Origin: Agrypnia vestita
Taxonomy: Eukaryota; Arthropoda; Insecta; Trichoptera; Phryganeidae
DNA length: 64,000 nucleotides
Assembly (NCBI GenBank): GCA_016648135.1
Contig: JADDOH010024906.1
Location: 82,800 to 146,799 of the forward strand
Direction of reading: 5' to 3'
The notes beneath the pieces were generated by a model. That model did no database searches and had not been told where the DNA came from. It saw only the letters and a program-made list of their open reading frames with translations. The position numbers and the translations under genes are program-made. Each line of letters begins with the position of its first letter. Positions within the stretch are counted from its first letter, which is position 1. Below, in pieces: positions 23,961 through 35,690 of the stretch.

Positions 23961-24994
23961 TGGCTTATAAATCGTGATTCTGATCGGAACGAGGTGTATT
24001 AAAGACAGCTTGCAAATCCCTCTGTGATCATGGCTTGTAAATCGTGATTCTGATCGGAACGAAGTGCATTAAAGACAGCTTGCAAATCCCTCTGTGATCA
24101 TGGCTTGTAAATCGTGATTCTGATCGGAACGAAGTGCATTAAAGACAGCTTGCAAATCCCTCTGTGATCATGGCTTGTAAATCGTGATTCTGATCGGAAC
24201 GAAGTGCATTAAAGACAGCTTGCAAATCCCTCTGTGATCATGGCTTGTAAATCGTGATTCTAATCGGAACGAAGTGCATTAAAGACAGCTTTCAAATCCC
24301 TCTGTGATCATGGCTTGTAAATCGTGATTCTGATCGGAACGAAGTGCATTAAAGACAGCTTGCAAATCCCTCTGTGATCATGGCTTGTAAATCGTGATTT
24401 AGGTGATTAAAGACAGCTTGCAAATCCCTCTGTGATCATGGCTTGTAAATCGTGATTCTGATCGGAACGAAGTGCATTAAAGACAGCTTGCAAATCCCTC
24501 TGTGATCATGGCTTGTAAATCGTGATTCTGATCGGAACGAAGTGCATTAAAGACAGCTTGCAAATCCCTCTGTGATCATGGCTTGTAAATCGTGATTCTG
24601 ATCGGAACGAAGTGCATTAAAGACAGCTTGCAAATCCCTCTGTGATCATGGCTTGTAAATCGTGATTCTGATCGGAACGAAGTGCATTAAAGACAGCTTG
24701 CAAATCCCTCTGTGATCATGGCTTGTAAATCGTGATTCTGATCGGAACGAAGTGCATTAAAGACAGCTTGCAAATCCCTCTGTGATCATGGCTTGTAAAT
24801 CGTGATTCTGATCGGAACGAAGTGCATTAAAGACAGCTTGCAAATCCCTCTGTGATCATGGCTTGTAAATCGTGATTCTGATCGGAACGAAGTGCATTAA
24901 AGACAGCTTGCAAATCCCTCTGTGATCATGGCTTGTAAATCGTGATTCTGATCGGAACGAAGTTCATTAAAGACATCTTGCAAATCCCTCTGTG
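23961..24994 (+). repeat. 15-unit tandem array, 70-bp period
   Basis: Units start TGGCTTGTAAATCGTGATTC and end CAAATCCCTCTGTGATCA. Starts: 23961, 24031, 24101, 24171, 24241, 24311, 24381, 24439, 24509, 24579, 24649, 24719, 24789, 24859, 24929. Unit 7 (24381) is 58 bp because 12 bp are missing. Inner units are nearly identical, the first and last are the most diverged, which is the pattern left by unequal crossing-over. Every frame has stops, so it is not coding. Confidence 0.95.
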
Positions 24995-25087
24995 CGTAAA
25001 TAAATTAAGTTCAAATACATGAAAATTTGTGAGGCTTACATTTAATGTTGCGGTAAAAAAATTCATAAATCATGGGAGACAACACAC

Positions 25088-25330
25088 TTGCAACTATTGA
25101 GAAGTCTGCAAGGTTCAAGATGTGGTCAGATGGAAGCGACTGCGTCTACGATACTAGAACCAATGCGCACAGATAATGAATGCAACAAGAATAGTATATA
25201 TCTGCATGGCATACCAGATGGACAGCGTCCACCAGGTAGACCCCCAAAGCGATGGAGAGGCAGCCAGAATCAGCATCACAAGTGGAAACTCCTGAACAAA
25301 CACGCTCTTGAGTTTAATGTCAGTTGAAGA
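25088..25330 (+). pseudogene. LINE C-terminal remnant
   Basis: The frame ends IPDGQRPPGRPPKRWRG then a short tail and stop. 'G.RP.GRP.+RW+' is a conserved motif near the C terminus of many insect LINE reverse transcriptases (RTE/Jockey-like). Upstream residues are not recognisable, and no RT motif is present. A dead fragment placed just after the tandem array. Confidence 0.4.
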
Positions 25331-26727
25331 AGAAAAAGAAAAAAAATTTACTACACTTTGTGTCATTTTTATTAATCAATTTACACGTGATTAAGATGAC
25401 GTAATGAGGTAAGATGACACACCAACAATATTGATTGGATATACTCCTGGAATTATCGTTCATTATAAAGAGATATCATCCAGAGATGGTAAACTTGATC
25501 TATTCCTTTTGGGTTATTTCGAAAATGAAATACTAATAAAAGCTTGAGCGCTTACTACTAGTGGTACGGCGTCAACCTTTGAATTTGCGCATTTGTTGTA
25601 TAACTTGTTAATCTACAACTCATTCTTAGATTGTTCTTATTGATTTGCAACACTCTTATTTTACTTACTGATTTACTATTACATATTTATTATATGACAT
25701 GCAAAAATTGGAATCAATGTTTAAAACTATAATAGTTGGGAGTGCCAGGAATGCAGAATCAGGTAGGTTTTGCATACTGCATACTAGTGGAAAACATTAG
25801 TAAGTGTTGTAAAGGTCTGATTCTATAGGTTTTTATATGTTTATTCAGTGATAATTTATTTATTATAAAAAATGTGATGTGTAATCATGTCATTTTTTAA
25901 ATATTTTAAAAATATTTAAATTCTAATGTTACTTTAGAACCATCAATCAGTGTCAACCTGATGGCGGTCTGTTTGTAAAAAAATATAAAATAAAAATAAT
26001 ATCACAACTTATTTTGTTGTAATTTATATCATTTGATGAGAGGATTTGCATTTATCAAATTGTGTAGTAAAAACATTGGTTTATTTAGAAGACTTTTGAA
26101 CCTACATAATTTATTTTTAAGCATCAGCCGTCACTGCCCTTAGCCTGTCACTCTAGACGCAAAGCCTTCAGGCGTGGAGTACCACACAAGGGTTTGAGGG
26201 TAAGATTGACCGCACACAATACATCATAAACCGTGGAAGTGATCCCACCTGCCGCGGTTAAAGTTATGTTTGCTAATATCCGAGCAAACCCGTCAATCAT
26301 GTCGTTTCAAACCATCGATACCAAGTTTGACTTACGAGACGTGATCTCAGTGAGAAGCTGAGGCGTACGCAGGTGTGAAGATGTGTGTAGCTGTTAAACT
26401 TCAGCTCATCAATCATCCATGGTTAAGGCTGTAATTATATGGCTGTTTTACATTTAGGGTTGGGGATCTACTTAAAAACCATTTCTGCTTTGTACCATCT
26501 ATGCCGCATTAAATTTATTTGCCGAAGCATCCAAAGAACCATCCGCAGAAGCAACAAAAATGTTAATAAACGTCTATAATATTGATTCTCGCGTAGACTA
26601 CTGTAATAAAAAGGAATTACTACTTATAGAAAAACAACTCAAATTCTATTCAACTCAACGAAACTATTCCATAAAATACACGAGTACACACCAAAAAACG
26701 CATTTGTAAAGAGTGAAATAGAATACA
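25331..26727. other. No gene recognised
   Basis: AT-rich with a GC-richer patch at about 26125-26400 that has no open frame of note. Confidence 0.3.
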
Positions 26728-26975
26728 TGTGGGGTATAAAAGCAAAGGGAGCAATATCCAAAAAATTAAAAAAAAATGTTTTGAATGCAGTCCCTGGGAA
26801 ATAATAATTAAAAATATACTGAATTCTAGATTTTATGTATCTATCCCTTCCAAAATTATATGCCTCCTATAAATTAATAGGCTATGTTTCCTATATAATC
26901 TGAAATTCGGTAGTTTATTAATGATAAATCCTCGATGAGTACATTTAATTTTTTTAATATATAAATGCTTCAAAG
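26728..26975. mobile_element. Foldback MITE F, copy 1
   Basis: Starts TGTGGGGTATAAAAGCAAAG, contains TTTTGAATGCAGTC, ATATACTGAATTCTAGATTT and TATGTATCTATCCCTTCC, and returns through CTGAAATTCGGTAGT and ATCCTCGATGAGT, the inverted copy of the first half. Collinear with 54834-55092. The right end is eroded. Confidence 0.7.
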
Positions 26976-27106
26976 ATAGCAAAAATAAAATTCTTTATAT
27001 TTTATATAAATAAAAATAAAAATTGGTTTACAATTTCAATTACATAACATGTAAATTAAAAAAATCTACGAAATGATAAAACCTAAAATTAATCAACCAT
27101 TAATTA

Positions 27107-27430
27107 AAAAACCAAGGTTGAAACCTTAAACGATTATACGAAAACTAACAAATGATTATATGAAAACTAACAAATGGCGATATAAAGAATGGAACATCAA
27201 ATTACCAAAAAACTAATGATATTCATCAAAACTACACTAAAACATCTCAAAACTATAGAAAAGAATAACCGCGACTCATCTGCAACGAGCTGAAACTATA
27301 TAAACACTTATCAAAACATACAATACAATACTTTTCATAGATTTGAAAAAGAAGTGACAAATATACAAAGAAGTAACCAGACAGAGTAAAAAATAACTGT
27401 AACCTATTTTTCCCTTTTTACATATTTTAA
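27107..27430 (+). pseudogene. LINE C-terminal remnant, same family as 30361-30705
   Basis: Contains the frame RLICNELKLYKHLSKHT followed by stops; the fragment at 30361-30705 reads RLICNGLKLYNDLPQQT. The upstream Gln-Asn-Tyr and Thr-Lys-Thr residues also correspond. Multiple stops show it is older than that copy. Confidence 0.5.
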
Positions 27431-27550
27431 TAAACATCGGATTTAATATACATTTTATCCCTTACATTATTTCTATACTTAAAAATAGATAAAAAATTTC
27501 TACCTAAATTTCTACACATTTTCCGAAACAGCAAATTTTTTTTTTAAATA

Positions 27551-27711
27551 GAGATGCGAACACGGAATATTTGTCACATCAATATTCTAACTATTTTAAA
27601 ACTAAGCTACTCGCTTGTGCTATGAAAATAGGACTAACTTGTTGATCTGGAGTGAAATTTGAACCCGCGATCTTTGGATCACGAGGCGAGAGTCCTAACC
27701 ACAAGACCAAT
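27551..27711 (-). mobile_element. SINE family A copy
   Basis: Minus strand: head GGTCTTGTGGTTAGGACTCT, CGCCTCGTGATCC, B box GCGGGTTCAAATTTC, then CATAGCACAAGCGAGTAGC and the terminal phrase CACATCAATATT / CCGTGTTCGC on the other strand. Nearly full length. Confidence 0.8.
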
Positions 27712-28929
27712 CCGTATTTAATGCCGAAGCAAGACTCACTACCGGTGTTTCAAAATTTTCGCATATCACACCGTCTTTAAAACCTTTGCTGGATAAAACG
27801 TCCAGAGAGGATTGAATAGAAGTTATGCCTCACAAAATTCAAGGCTATATATTAGGCCCCTCAATATTACCGACTTTTGCATTCCAGATACCGTAAATAA
27901 CCGGTGACCGCACTTCCGCGGTGGCTAGAACAAAGTTATGAAATATACTACAAAACAAACTGAGACAAACAGACAGCTTACGATATTTAAAAAAAACAAC
28001 TTAATACGCGCCTATTTACACTATTATAGAAAAACATGTAAAACCAAACCGTCACAATAGTACCATATATCTTCATTACTATTATCATTCCGGGAAAACA
28101 CCTTTTCTTCCCTGACTTTTTATATATTTATATTTATTAATGTCCCCAGTTTATAAATAATAGTAAATAAGTTAAATAGCCAGTAAGTTGTTCATCAAAT
28201 ATCCTAAGTGAGCTAAAATAATGTCAAATCACTAAAATGGAGCTGTACAAGTGATGCAAATTTAATAATAATAATTTAAAAATTGGGTTGGTAACTAATA
28301 AAAAAGTAGAGTCTCCCTGAAAAAGATTGCTCCTCCCACAGCTTTGAACGCAACACATTCTCCTACTGTGTATGTAGAATGCGTTGTGCACATCAATGTG
28401 ACAAGACAAGATTTATTGACAAACGGTGCACATACGACAAGAGAACACATGGTAGATAGACAAAGAAAACCGACTATTTTATTATCTTGACTCTGCAATA
28501 ACCTACCTTTATCATAATATTTCAAAAAGCTAATATGTAAGCTCAAACAGTGATAATATTCAACGAAATGCAAGATGAAATAAAATAAAAAAACGAAAAA
28601 TATCACGATTTAAAAAAAAAGAAAAATTGTGTTTATAAGTTGGACATGTGGGTGATTTTTTGTCCCTAAATTATCCAATATGGTATTGAAAAAAGCTGTA
28701 GATTTGAATGTAGATGTTGTAGTTAGATGTAGAATTGGACTCGGACCCACAAAATATTTAGTTAAGTGATGGGTTAGCTGTAGTGAATTATGAATAAACT
28801 ATGAATTCTATCATCAGTCACAACCATAGCCTACATATCATCACAAATTGGCCTACAGAAAACAACCAAAAGTTTGTGTACGTACGTATCTAGAAATAAT
28901 AGAACCACAGGAACTCTATTCGGTACAAG
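27712..28929. other. No feature recognised
   Basis: AT-rich; frames at 28224-28606 on the minus strand show no domain. Confidence 0.3.
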
Positions 28930-29540
28930 ATGGACAATGGCGACACATTACAAAGGGTGGACCAGGTTTGCATTTCTTGGCACAGTTATATACGAAGAAA
29001 ATAATTTACATGTTGAAATTTAGAACCGTATCCAGAAAGGTCAAAGAGCTATAAGCCTCCGTGAGTGAAATCAAAACCCCTGGACAGAAACACTAAATTG
29101 CCTGTCCACAATACTATCATCAAACCAGTGATAAATTAGGTAGTGGAGTCATGGACGACTACTCTTAAAGAACAACGGAGACTTTTTTGATTTGAAAATA
29201 AGATACTAAGCCAATCCTAGATCAGATGTTGCAATATAAACGTGGTGATAGGAACGATGCGAAAATTTGGTCTCTATCACAACAACTTTTCATAACCATC
29301 CAGATCTAGCCGACTAGTTTGCAAAGCACATGTTTGTCGGGCAAGCAGTGAAGTAGCCATTCAAATAGTGTACGAGGCTAAACCAAGACTAGACAATCGC
29401 CTCATGGACAATCTAGCTGATCTTCAAGGCGAGAAAGAAGGATGAGAGCAGAAGACAATGAGTTGGAATAAGTGGAAAGTCACCAATCATGAGCCTACAG
29501 CTCTACAAGAGTTATACGGCCTTCAGAGGAAACTGAGTAA
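28930..29540 (+). pseudogene. LINE ORF2 thumb and C-terminal remnant, heavily decayed
   Basis: Pieces in order, across stops and frames: FLGTVIYEENN, EI-NRIQKGQRA, then LKEQRRLF-FENKIL, then RLAGHVCRASSEVAIQIVYE and AKPRLDNR. This is the canonical order of the region after the RT catalytic domain in insect endonuclease/reverse-transcriptase LINEs: 'FLGs.i..dn', 'EI..RI..G..A', 'L..FER+IL', 'RLAGHV.RM'. The fragment is too broken to give protein. Confidence 0.6.
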
Positions 29541-30360
29541 GTAAGATAGAATTACTTTTCTTAAGGTTAAAGAAGATTTCAATTATTCACTATACTCATA
29601 AAATCAATATTTACTCAAAAACTGCCAGATTGGATAATCTAAGACACGTTATATATAATTTAAATGTACGAAAAATTTCCACTGCTTTTCAAATGTTATC
29701 TGATAAAATGTAATCTTTCGAGGACATGTAGATATCTGTAATGTGTTTTTTAACATTATTTCCCTCGTAGTCTCCTTGAAACGGCACTAGACAGGTTCCT
29801 CTCTCCAGTGGGATTGACATTCCATCATCAATCAGGATCAGAGGGAAGAAAAGTGAGAAATGTGATCGGGAAACAAATCCGATTTACTTTTTATGGTTTT
29901 GAATCTTCTTACTTATTGCCTTCATTCTTCAAGATGTGGATGTGATGTGATATGTTTGTGTATTGTGATCTTGATGAATTAGGTTTTTCTTCAAAATACG
30001 AGTATCTATACAGTAAAAGTAAAGAGTTTATGGAATTCGCCAGTACTCAAGTATCGTACAACCTTAATTACGCGCCCTGTTTGTACTTACTTTGGTATTT
30101 ACTTAAATAAAGAAGGCTTTGCATAACTATTTTGTTTTACAATACTAGTATTAAAAAAAAATTATCACAGACTTATCAATACGCATTTTTAAAAAGGTGC
30201 ATTTTCAGTTAATTTTTGTCTTATCCAATACTAAAAAAGGAAACTGATGAAAAAATTTCACCAGAGTAATATTCAAACTTCCTTTGAAATACGAAATAAT
30301 TTAAAATGACTGCGGCCGAAAATTGAGTACTTTTCATATTTTATTACTACTATGTAAAAT
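29541..30360. other. No feature recognised
   Basis: AT-rich spacer between two LINE fragments. Confidence 0.3.
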
Positions 30361-30705
30361 ACTAAAAATGGTCTGTGATCTGAAATACCGGACACCAACT
30401 GAAACTGTATACCATATAACACAACAATTAAACATCAAAAGCATTACAAAAATCAAAACACTTAAAATCATTCACAGACTAGCAATCGAAGACAAAAAAT
30501 TACACAAAATACATGAAAAACATCAACACAACACTAGAATGGCTCAAAACTATCACATAACACACGCCAAAACAAAAACAGGACAATCCCGACTAATTTG
30601 CAATGGATTAAAACTATACAATGACCTGCCACAACAGACCAAACAACTGACCACTGACAAATTCAAAACAGATGTGACAAAAATGTTAAAACACGGCCAA
30701 CTATA
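30361..30705 (+). pseudogene. LINE ORF2 C-terminal fragment (CR1/Jockey-like), open
   Basis: About 114 codons without a stop: TPTETVYHI, IKTLKIIHRLAIEDKK, HNTRMAQNYHI, KTGQSRLICNGLKLYNDLP, then TDKFKTDVTKML and stop. 'N.R......TK.GQ.+L..NGLKLYN.LP......FK..+...L' is the typical end of CR1/Jockey-group reverse transcriptases. An A-rich 3' UTR follows. Lacking the catalytic part, it is a 5'-truncated copy; the frame is undamaged, so the insertion is fairly young. Confidence 0.65.
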
Positions 30706-30834
30706 AAAAAATTACTTTGTATCTAAATCATATTATTATTATTTCTTATATTGAATCATTTAAAAATGTTATCTATAAACCTTTTAGGTTTCCATTATAT
30801 TTTAAATAAAAAAAAATTAATGTAACATTTAGTG

Positions 30835-30876
30835 TGCGTCCGTTCTGAGGATGCAGTGGTATCGAAACCGGACGCA
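30835..30876 (+). ncRNA. Degenerate hammerhead-like motif H4
   Basis: An 8-bp stem TGCGTCCG/CGGACGCA (30835-30842 with 30869-30876) encloses CTGAGGA, a weak GATG/TATC stem and GAAA. The outer stem overlaps what would be helix III in the other copies, so it may not fold as a hammerhead. AAGTGGTTTGAGAAAA follows, as in other members. Confidence 0.3.
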
Positions 30877-33691
30877 AATTGAAAGTGGTTTGAGAAAACG
30901 GCTTTTAAATTTTGAATAATCAAAACTTTTTACATCAATATTTAATTTATTATTGCATTTTTTAAAAATAGGGCTTATTGTAGAGATATTTTTTATTATT
31001 TTTAAATGTAATGATAAGAAAAAAACTTTTATTAACAAATTGGATTCTCTCTATATGTTCAAATATACGAAAAATAGTACTTTATTTGTTTTACTTAGCA
31101 ATGTTTGACAATATAAGATGATTTTTGGTTAAAAAATATATTGAGCGGGAGTAGGGAAGGTGGAGTGGAATGTAGAATTAAGAAAAAGGAACGAAGGATA
31201 GGAGTAGATGGGAACATAAATTGAGTGAACTAATTTGGGTGCGGTTGTGAAATTGATTTTCGTTTTATGTCCCGAAAAGTGGAATTTAAAATATCAATGT
31301 GGTGGTAATTTAAGTTAAATGAAATTGTGGGTCTGTAGATGAAGGAGTTTTGTTTCGAGTCAATCATGCAATGAGAGATATGAAAAGTAGGCGACTGTGT
31401 CGATTTGCAAAATGAAATGTGAGGCATTATTTACACAAAAATAAAATGATCTCGGAATGGAGACACTTCTTCCACACATCTAAGGTGACTTGGACACATC
31501 GTGCGATTGCGATGAAAGAGGAGTAATTAATAAACTTATCGTCTTTGCAGTTCTGGAGGGATGGCAGCCGATGGTTCCAGATAATTTGGGACAAACGTAT
31601 TGTAAGAAGAAAATTCGGGTTTTGTCTGGTCAATAGCCGTGTAAGACAGGCGAAGATTGGAAGCGCCTTATCGAATCTTTGAATGTGTTGATGATGTTTA
31701 AACATTTCAAATGGAAGTATGGAATTAAAGACAAAAAAGAGAGACAAATGATAACACTGGAAATTAATTTAGTTTAATTTATTACAAAGAAAGCCACTGG
31801 ACACGAGTTAAATTATAGTACCATTATTAATTTTATAGTTACCGAATGTCTCCAGAATATTTCATACACTCAATATTATACTGTTCCTTAATTTGACCTA
31901 TTTAACTCGGTTTCTATTGCTTTGATCACGTCCTAGTAAACTCCGTTCAATATTCGCACAACAAACTATTCGTCCCCGTATATCTTTATTCACTTCCGCT
32001 GGAATCACTCTGGTCGCACTGGTAGTATTGCGTGTTGGAATATCACCCTCACGAATTACTGGTCATACTTGTTTTAACAATTAGATGTCGCATTTATCAC
32101 TGTCACGAACGAATTGCCTGACCCCACGTTGCGTGACGCCTTTTCTTGATAAATTCTTCCGAGAGATTTGTTCTAAATGATTCCAAAGTAATATTTCAAG
32201 TGTAATTAAATGTATTCCAAACTTCAGAGTGATTGCCGTCACGGATGACTGACCCTGCGTTGCGTGACGTCCTTGTATTATTGTCAGTATTCAGTAGGTT
32301 CGCCATCTCGTTACAATATTACAAATGTCGGAGATATTTAATTACTATTTCGGAGAGACAATTTTAAGAACCGATTTCCGAAAATCAATATCGTCAAGGG
32401 GATGCAGGAGTGGGGGGAGGGGGTGAATGTCACTGAGAGCTGTTTCACAACAATTTTGGCTGTCAACTTACTGTAATTAAAATTCTTGCAGCCGAGTTTG
32501 TGATTGGCGATTAATTAAAACCCAATTTTTAAGCAAACCGAATATTAGGTATTTATTTATTTTAATTAACTATGTAAATTACAAAATAAGCATTAAGGAA
32601 CCAGTAAGAATTATTTATTTTATCTTTAAGGAAGTGCGTTTTTGGGATGATTGAGTGACAGTTTCTTTGATTTTTGTGAATTTTTGTTTCTATATTTTTT
32701 TACAGAGAATGGATAGCACAACTCCTTTATATTGCAATGCAATTAATAATCATCCTCACTGACAGAAGTTGATTTTACTTTTTTTTCTTTCGATACAAAG
32801 ATCTCGGTATCGTTTTTCGTATTTTATTTAACCGAACTAGATCAGTTGGTAACTTAGAAATTCCTACACATTTAAAACTCGTGCTTCTCAATACCATTAA
32901 CCATATCAAGGTATACTTTTTTTCAATGCTCTCTTTGATAAAATCAAAATAGAAAAAATTTATAAAGTCTTCAAATCCTAAATTGAGTAATTATTGTGCA
33001 ATTTTGACAATAAAAAGGATTTTTTTTTCTTTAAAGAAATGTTAAATCTAACTCATTATTAAATGTATTAATGTAGGAGTATTAGATGTATTAATGTAGG
33101 AGGAGTAATATATTCTCTTTATATCAACCTAATTTTAATCGGCCGTTCCTCTTAATTCAAACAGGAGAATTAATTTCTTTATTGAATTGGGTAGTTTTTG
33201 GTTTGAAAAAAAAAGTGTTATAATTAGCTATATTTTTTTATTTTTTATTTATTAATTATTTTATATCTTCATCTTGTTACATGATATAGGAGATGGAGCC
33301 GTTCATCTCACTAGGAAGAACCTATGCCTAGATGAGCAGCTGAACAATATAGTGAGAATAGAAAATAATAAAGATATAAAACAAAATACTATATAACTAT
33401 AAGATTAATAAATTAATTAATTGAGTATATAAATATAAAATGTGGATAATAAGAACAGTATATATTGTACAATACAAAAGCAATAGTGAAAGTAAAGTAA
33501 TATATATAAAAAATCATATGCATGGATAGTAACAAAATGTATATATAATAGCACAGTTAAAAGTATATTTAGGTATACACCTATATAAGAAAATTAAATG
33601 AATGTTTGTGTTTAATGAATTTTATCTGCACTTATAATATTGTAACTATGTTTCATTTATTTAGAATAAAACTAAAATTAAAAACAACTAA
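30877..33691. other. No gene recognised
   Basis: AT-rich. Two minus-strand frames (31230-31747) show no domain. An imperfect direct repeat, CTGACCC...GCGTTGCGTGACG, occurs at about 32118 and 32249. The segment 33240-33420 resembles a LINE 3' end on the minus strand. Confidence 0.3.
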
Positions 33692-33876
33692 CTCATCTTC
33701 CAGGGGAAAATAAGTGGTAAAATAGGGGCAGGAAGTCGACGCATCTCATGACTGCGTAACTTGAGAGACTGGTACAAGCGTAACTCGACTGAGTTGTTCC
33801 GAGCAGCGGTGAATAGAGTCGTAAGAGCCAACATCGCCCACCTCCGATAGAAGATGGCACTATAAGAAAAAGACTT
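33692..33876 (+). pseudogene. LINE ORF2 C-terminal remnant
   Basis: Frame reads LIFQGKISGKIGAGSRRIS, one stop, LRNLRDWYKRNSTELFRAAV then NRVVRANIAHLR. This is the well-known C-terminal module 'GKI.G+RG.GRR+ISWL+NLR.W....S.ELFR.A..+V....+IANLR' of insect LINE reverse transcriptases, and is the same clade as 47303-47755. Only a single internal stop; 5' truncated. Confidence 0.65.
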
Positions 33877-33928
33877 CATAAATTGTACGATAAATGGAGT
33901 AATCTGTCACATAATTACTTAAAACGGC

Positions 33929-34135
33929 GGCCCTCGTAGCGCAGTGGGTATGACACTGGCTTCCCACAACGAGGGTACCGGGTTCGATTCCCAGTGAGGT
34001 CACAATTTTAATCTATGTGATTTACTCAAGCCTGGGTGTTTTGTGATGTATTTCGCTTCTGTAATTAGGCCTCCTGGCCTGTTGAAAGCGTAATAATAGA
34101 TATATATAATAAATAGATATATATATATATATATA
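33929..34135 (+). mobile_element. tRNA-derived SINE family B
   Basis: The tRNA-like head (33929-34002) has an A-box-like TAGCGCAGTGG, a B box GGGTTCGATTCCC and partly paired ends GGCCCTC/GAGGTC. The body ends with TAATTAGGCCTCCTGGCC, TGTTGAAAGCGTAATAATAG and a TA-rich tail; this end resembles the LINE tails at 6338-6627 and 22921, as expected if the SINE borrows LINE machinery. The anticodon arm is not well paired, so it is not a functional tRNA gene. Confidence 0.7.
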
Positions 34136-34327
34136 ATATAATTATATTTTTTGTAAGATATATTATTATCTTTTTGTTTTATTTTAATATCATTGATTTA
34201 AGAAAAATTTATATTAATTTCTATGTTAAAGTAGTTTCAATAAAATATTTAACTCTTAATCAATAATTTGGGCGTTGTCGGATAAATTTCTGCTATTATA
34301 ATGTAACACGTACAAGGATTTACAACA

Positions 34328-34615
34328 ATGATATATGGCTTTTTGATTATCCGTGGTTGCCCATTAAACTATTATAAAGGACACATAATAAACCTATATA
34401 AGCCTGGGGTTGGGAAGGTTCTAATTAACGATAGTCAATATTTACTATTTTGCTTTCAAATTAGTCATATCAAGGATATAATGTATGTACAAAGTAATTT
34501 GTTTGCCTATTCAACTATCAAAGCTTTTCATGGGGTCGGCGGTATTGATAATATGTTAAATATTTACAAAACAAGGCAAAGCGTCCTTGAGGCCAATATT
34601 CATGTAAATATATGA
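34328..34615 (+). CDS. Hypothetical 95-residue ORF, doubtful
   Basis: ATG-initiated, contains GCPLNYYKGHIINLYKPG and FHGVGGIDNMLNIYK. No domain, signal peptide or flanking promoter recognised. Codon composition is less extreme than its neighbours. It may be a small gene, a TE remnant or chance. Confidence 0.15.
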   Translation: MIYGFLIIRGCPLNYYKGHIINLYKPGVGKVLINDSQYLLFCFQISHIKDIMYVQSNLFAYSTIKAFHGVGGIDNMLNIYKTRQSVLEANIHVNI

Positions 34616-34876
34616 ATTATTGAGGTGTTTATGGGTTCAAACATTATTGTTGGCTCTCCAAAACATTAATATTGTGCTAAACGTTCCCAGAGACTGAATA
34701 ATTTGCTGGAAGTTCAAATTTATCAAAAATATATTGATAGATTAATTCCAGATACCACCCATAACCTCTCCACTCCTATCCATTCTAACCCCGCCCCCGA
34801 CCCCCACTACCATTACACCCACCCAATCCCTATAAATAGTGTCTCGAATTATTTTTAATTGAGTTGTAAACGTGTT

Positions 34877-34914
34877 GTTATTGACAATGGGAGAAATCCC
34901 GAAAACGTTCTAAC
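34877..34914 (+). ncRNA. Hammerhead-ribozyme-like motif H5
   Basis: Helix I GTTA/TAAC (4 bp), core TTGACAA (degenerate), stem II GGGA/TCCC with a GAAA loop, then GAAA followed by A-CG-TTC: helix III is A-U/A-U instead of the A-U/C-G of other copies, a compensated change. Followed by AAATATTAAGTGG. A TATAAATAG lies about 40 nt upstream. Confidence 0.4.
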
Positions 34915-35504
34915 TATTCAAAATAAATATTAAGTGGAATAAAACAGTGTTGTGTTTACCCTCATTTTTTTAAATATTAAAAATGAATATCCACAATGTT
35001 GCAAACAAAAAACTTGAACACTTAAATATACTGATTCCTTCAAATACAAAATATTTTATTTATTTATTTTTTGAAAGGTTTACAAACCATGAATATTACA
35101 CATAACATGATATAGATGATACACCTAAATACAATTAGTTTAAATGCTTTTCATCACTTACATGTTAACACAGCAAGCATAGAGATAAAAGTAAAGGCTA
35201 AAACATATACAAGAAAGAACAAAACAGAGTAATTTTATAAAGTGAGCTTGAAAAGAGTGAGATTAAATAAAGAGACTAAACAGCTAATTTTGCAAGTTTC
35301 GCAATAGTTCTCTTTTATTTGTGGAAACTGTCATGAAATATGTAAATGAGGATGTTATGATTGTTTTCTATTTTGTTGTCGAGGAATGTTGGATAAAAGC
35401 ATTTTATATTTAAAATTATTTCGCAAAGTCACTGGACATGAATTTTTTCGAAGCATTGTTCTTTAAATTCACACTAATTGTCTACTCTTTTTATTCTATC
35501 TTAT

Positions 35505-35690
35505 TTTTTTAATGAGACAGAACACCGAATATGTGTCACATCAATAGTCTTACTATTCTCAAACTAAGCTAAACGCTTGTGCTATGAAAAAAGGACTAAC
35601 TTTCTGGTCTGGAGTGAGGTTCGAACCCGCGACCTTTGGATCACGAGGCGAGAGTTCTAACCACAAGATCAACAAGCTATTCTATATTAA
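35505..35690 (-). mobile_element. SINE family A copy
   Basis: Minus strand: GATCTTGTGGTTAGAACTCT, CGCCTCGTGATCCAAAGG, B box CGGGTTCGAACCTC, ACTCCAGACCAGAAAG, then the body with CATAGCACAAGCGTTTAGC and the distal CCGAATATGTGTCACATC (plus strand). Full-length-like. Confidence 0.8.

Noticed and set aside
23961..24994. CRISPR-like array
   Set aside because: Units are contiguous with no unique spacers and the context is eukaryotic.
23961..24994. Hammerhead-containing satellite
   Set aside because: The unit has CTGATC and GAACGAAG but no CTGANGA...GAAA pair with supporting stems.
31230..31747. Two adjacent minus-strand ORFs as a gene
   Set aside because: No domain, no promoter or splice context; composition like the flanks.
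32404..32430. G-quadruplex in a G-rich run
   Set aside because: Only two long G runs close together; not enough separate runs for a confident call.
33929..34002. Functional tRNA gene
   Set aside because: Anticodon arm does not pair properly and a SINE body follows.
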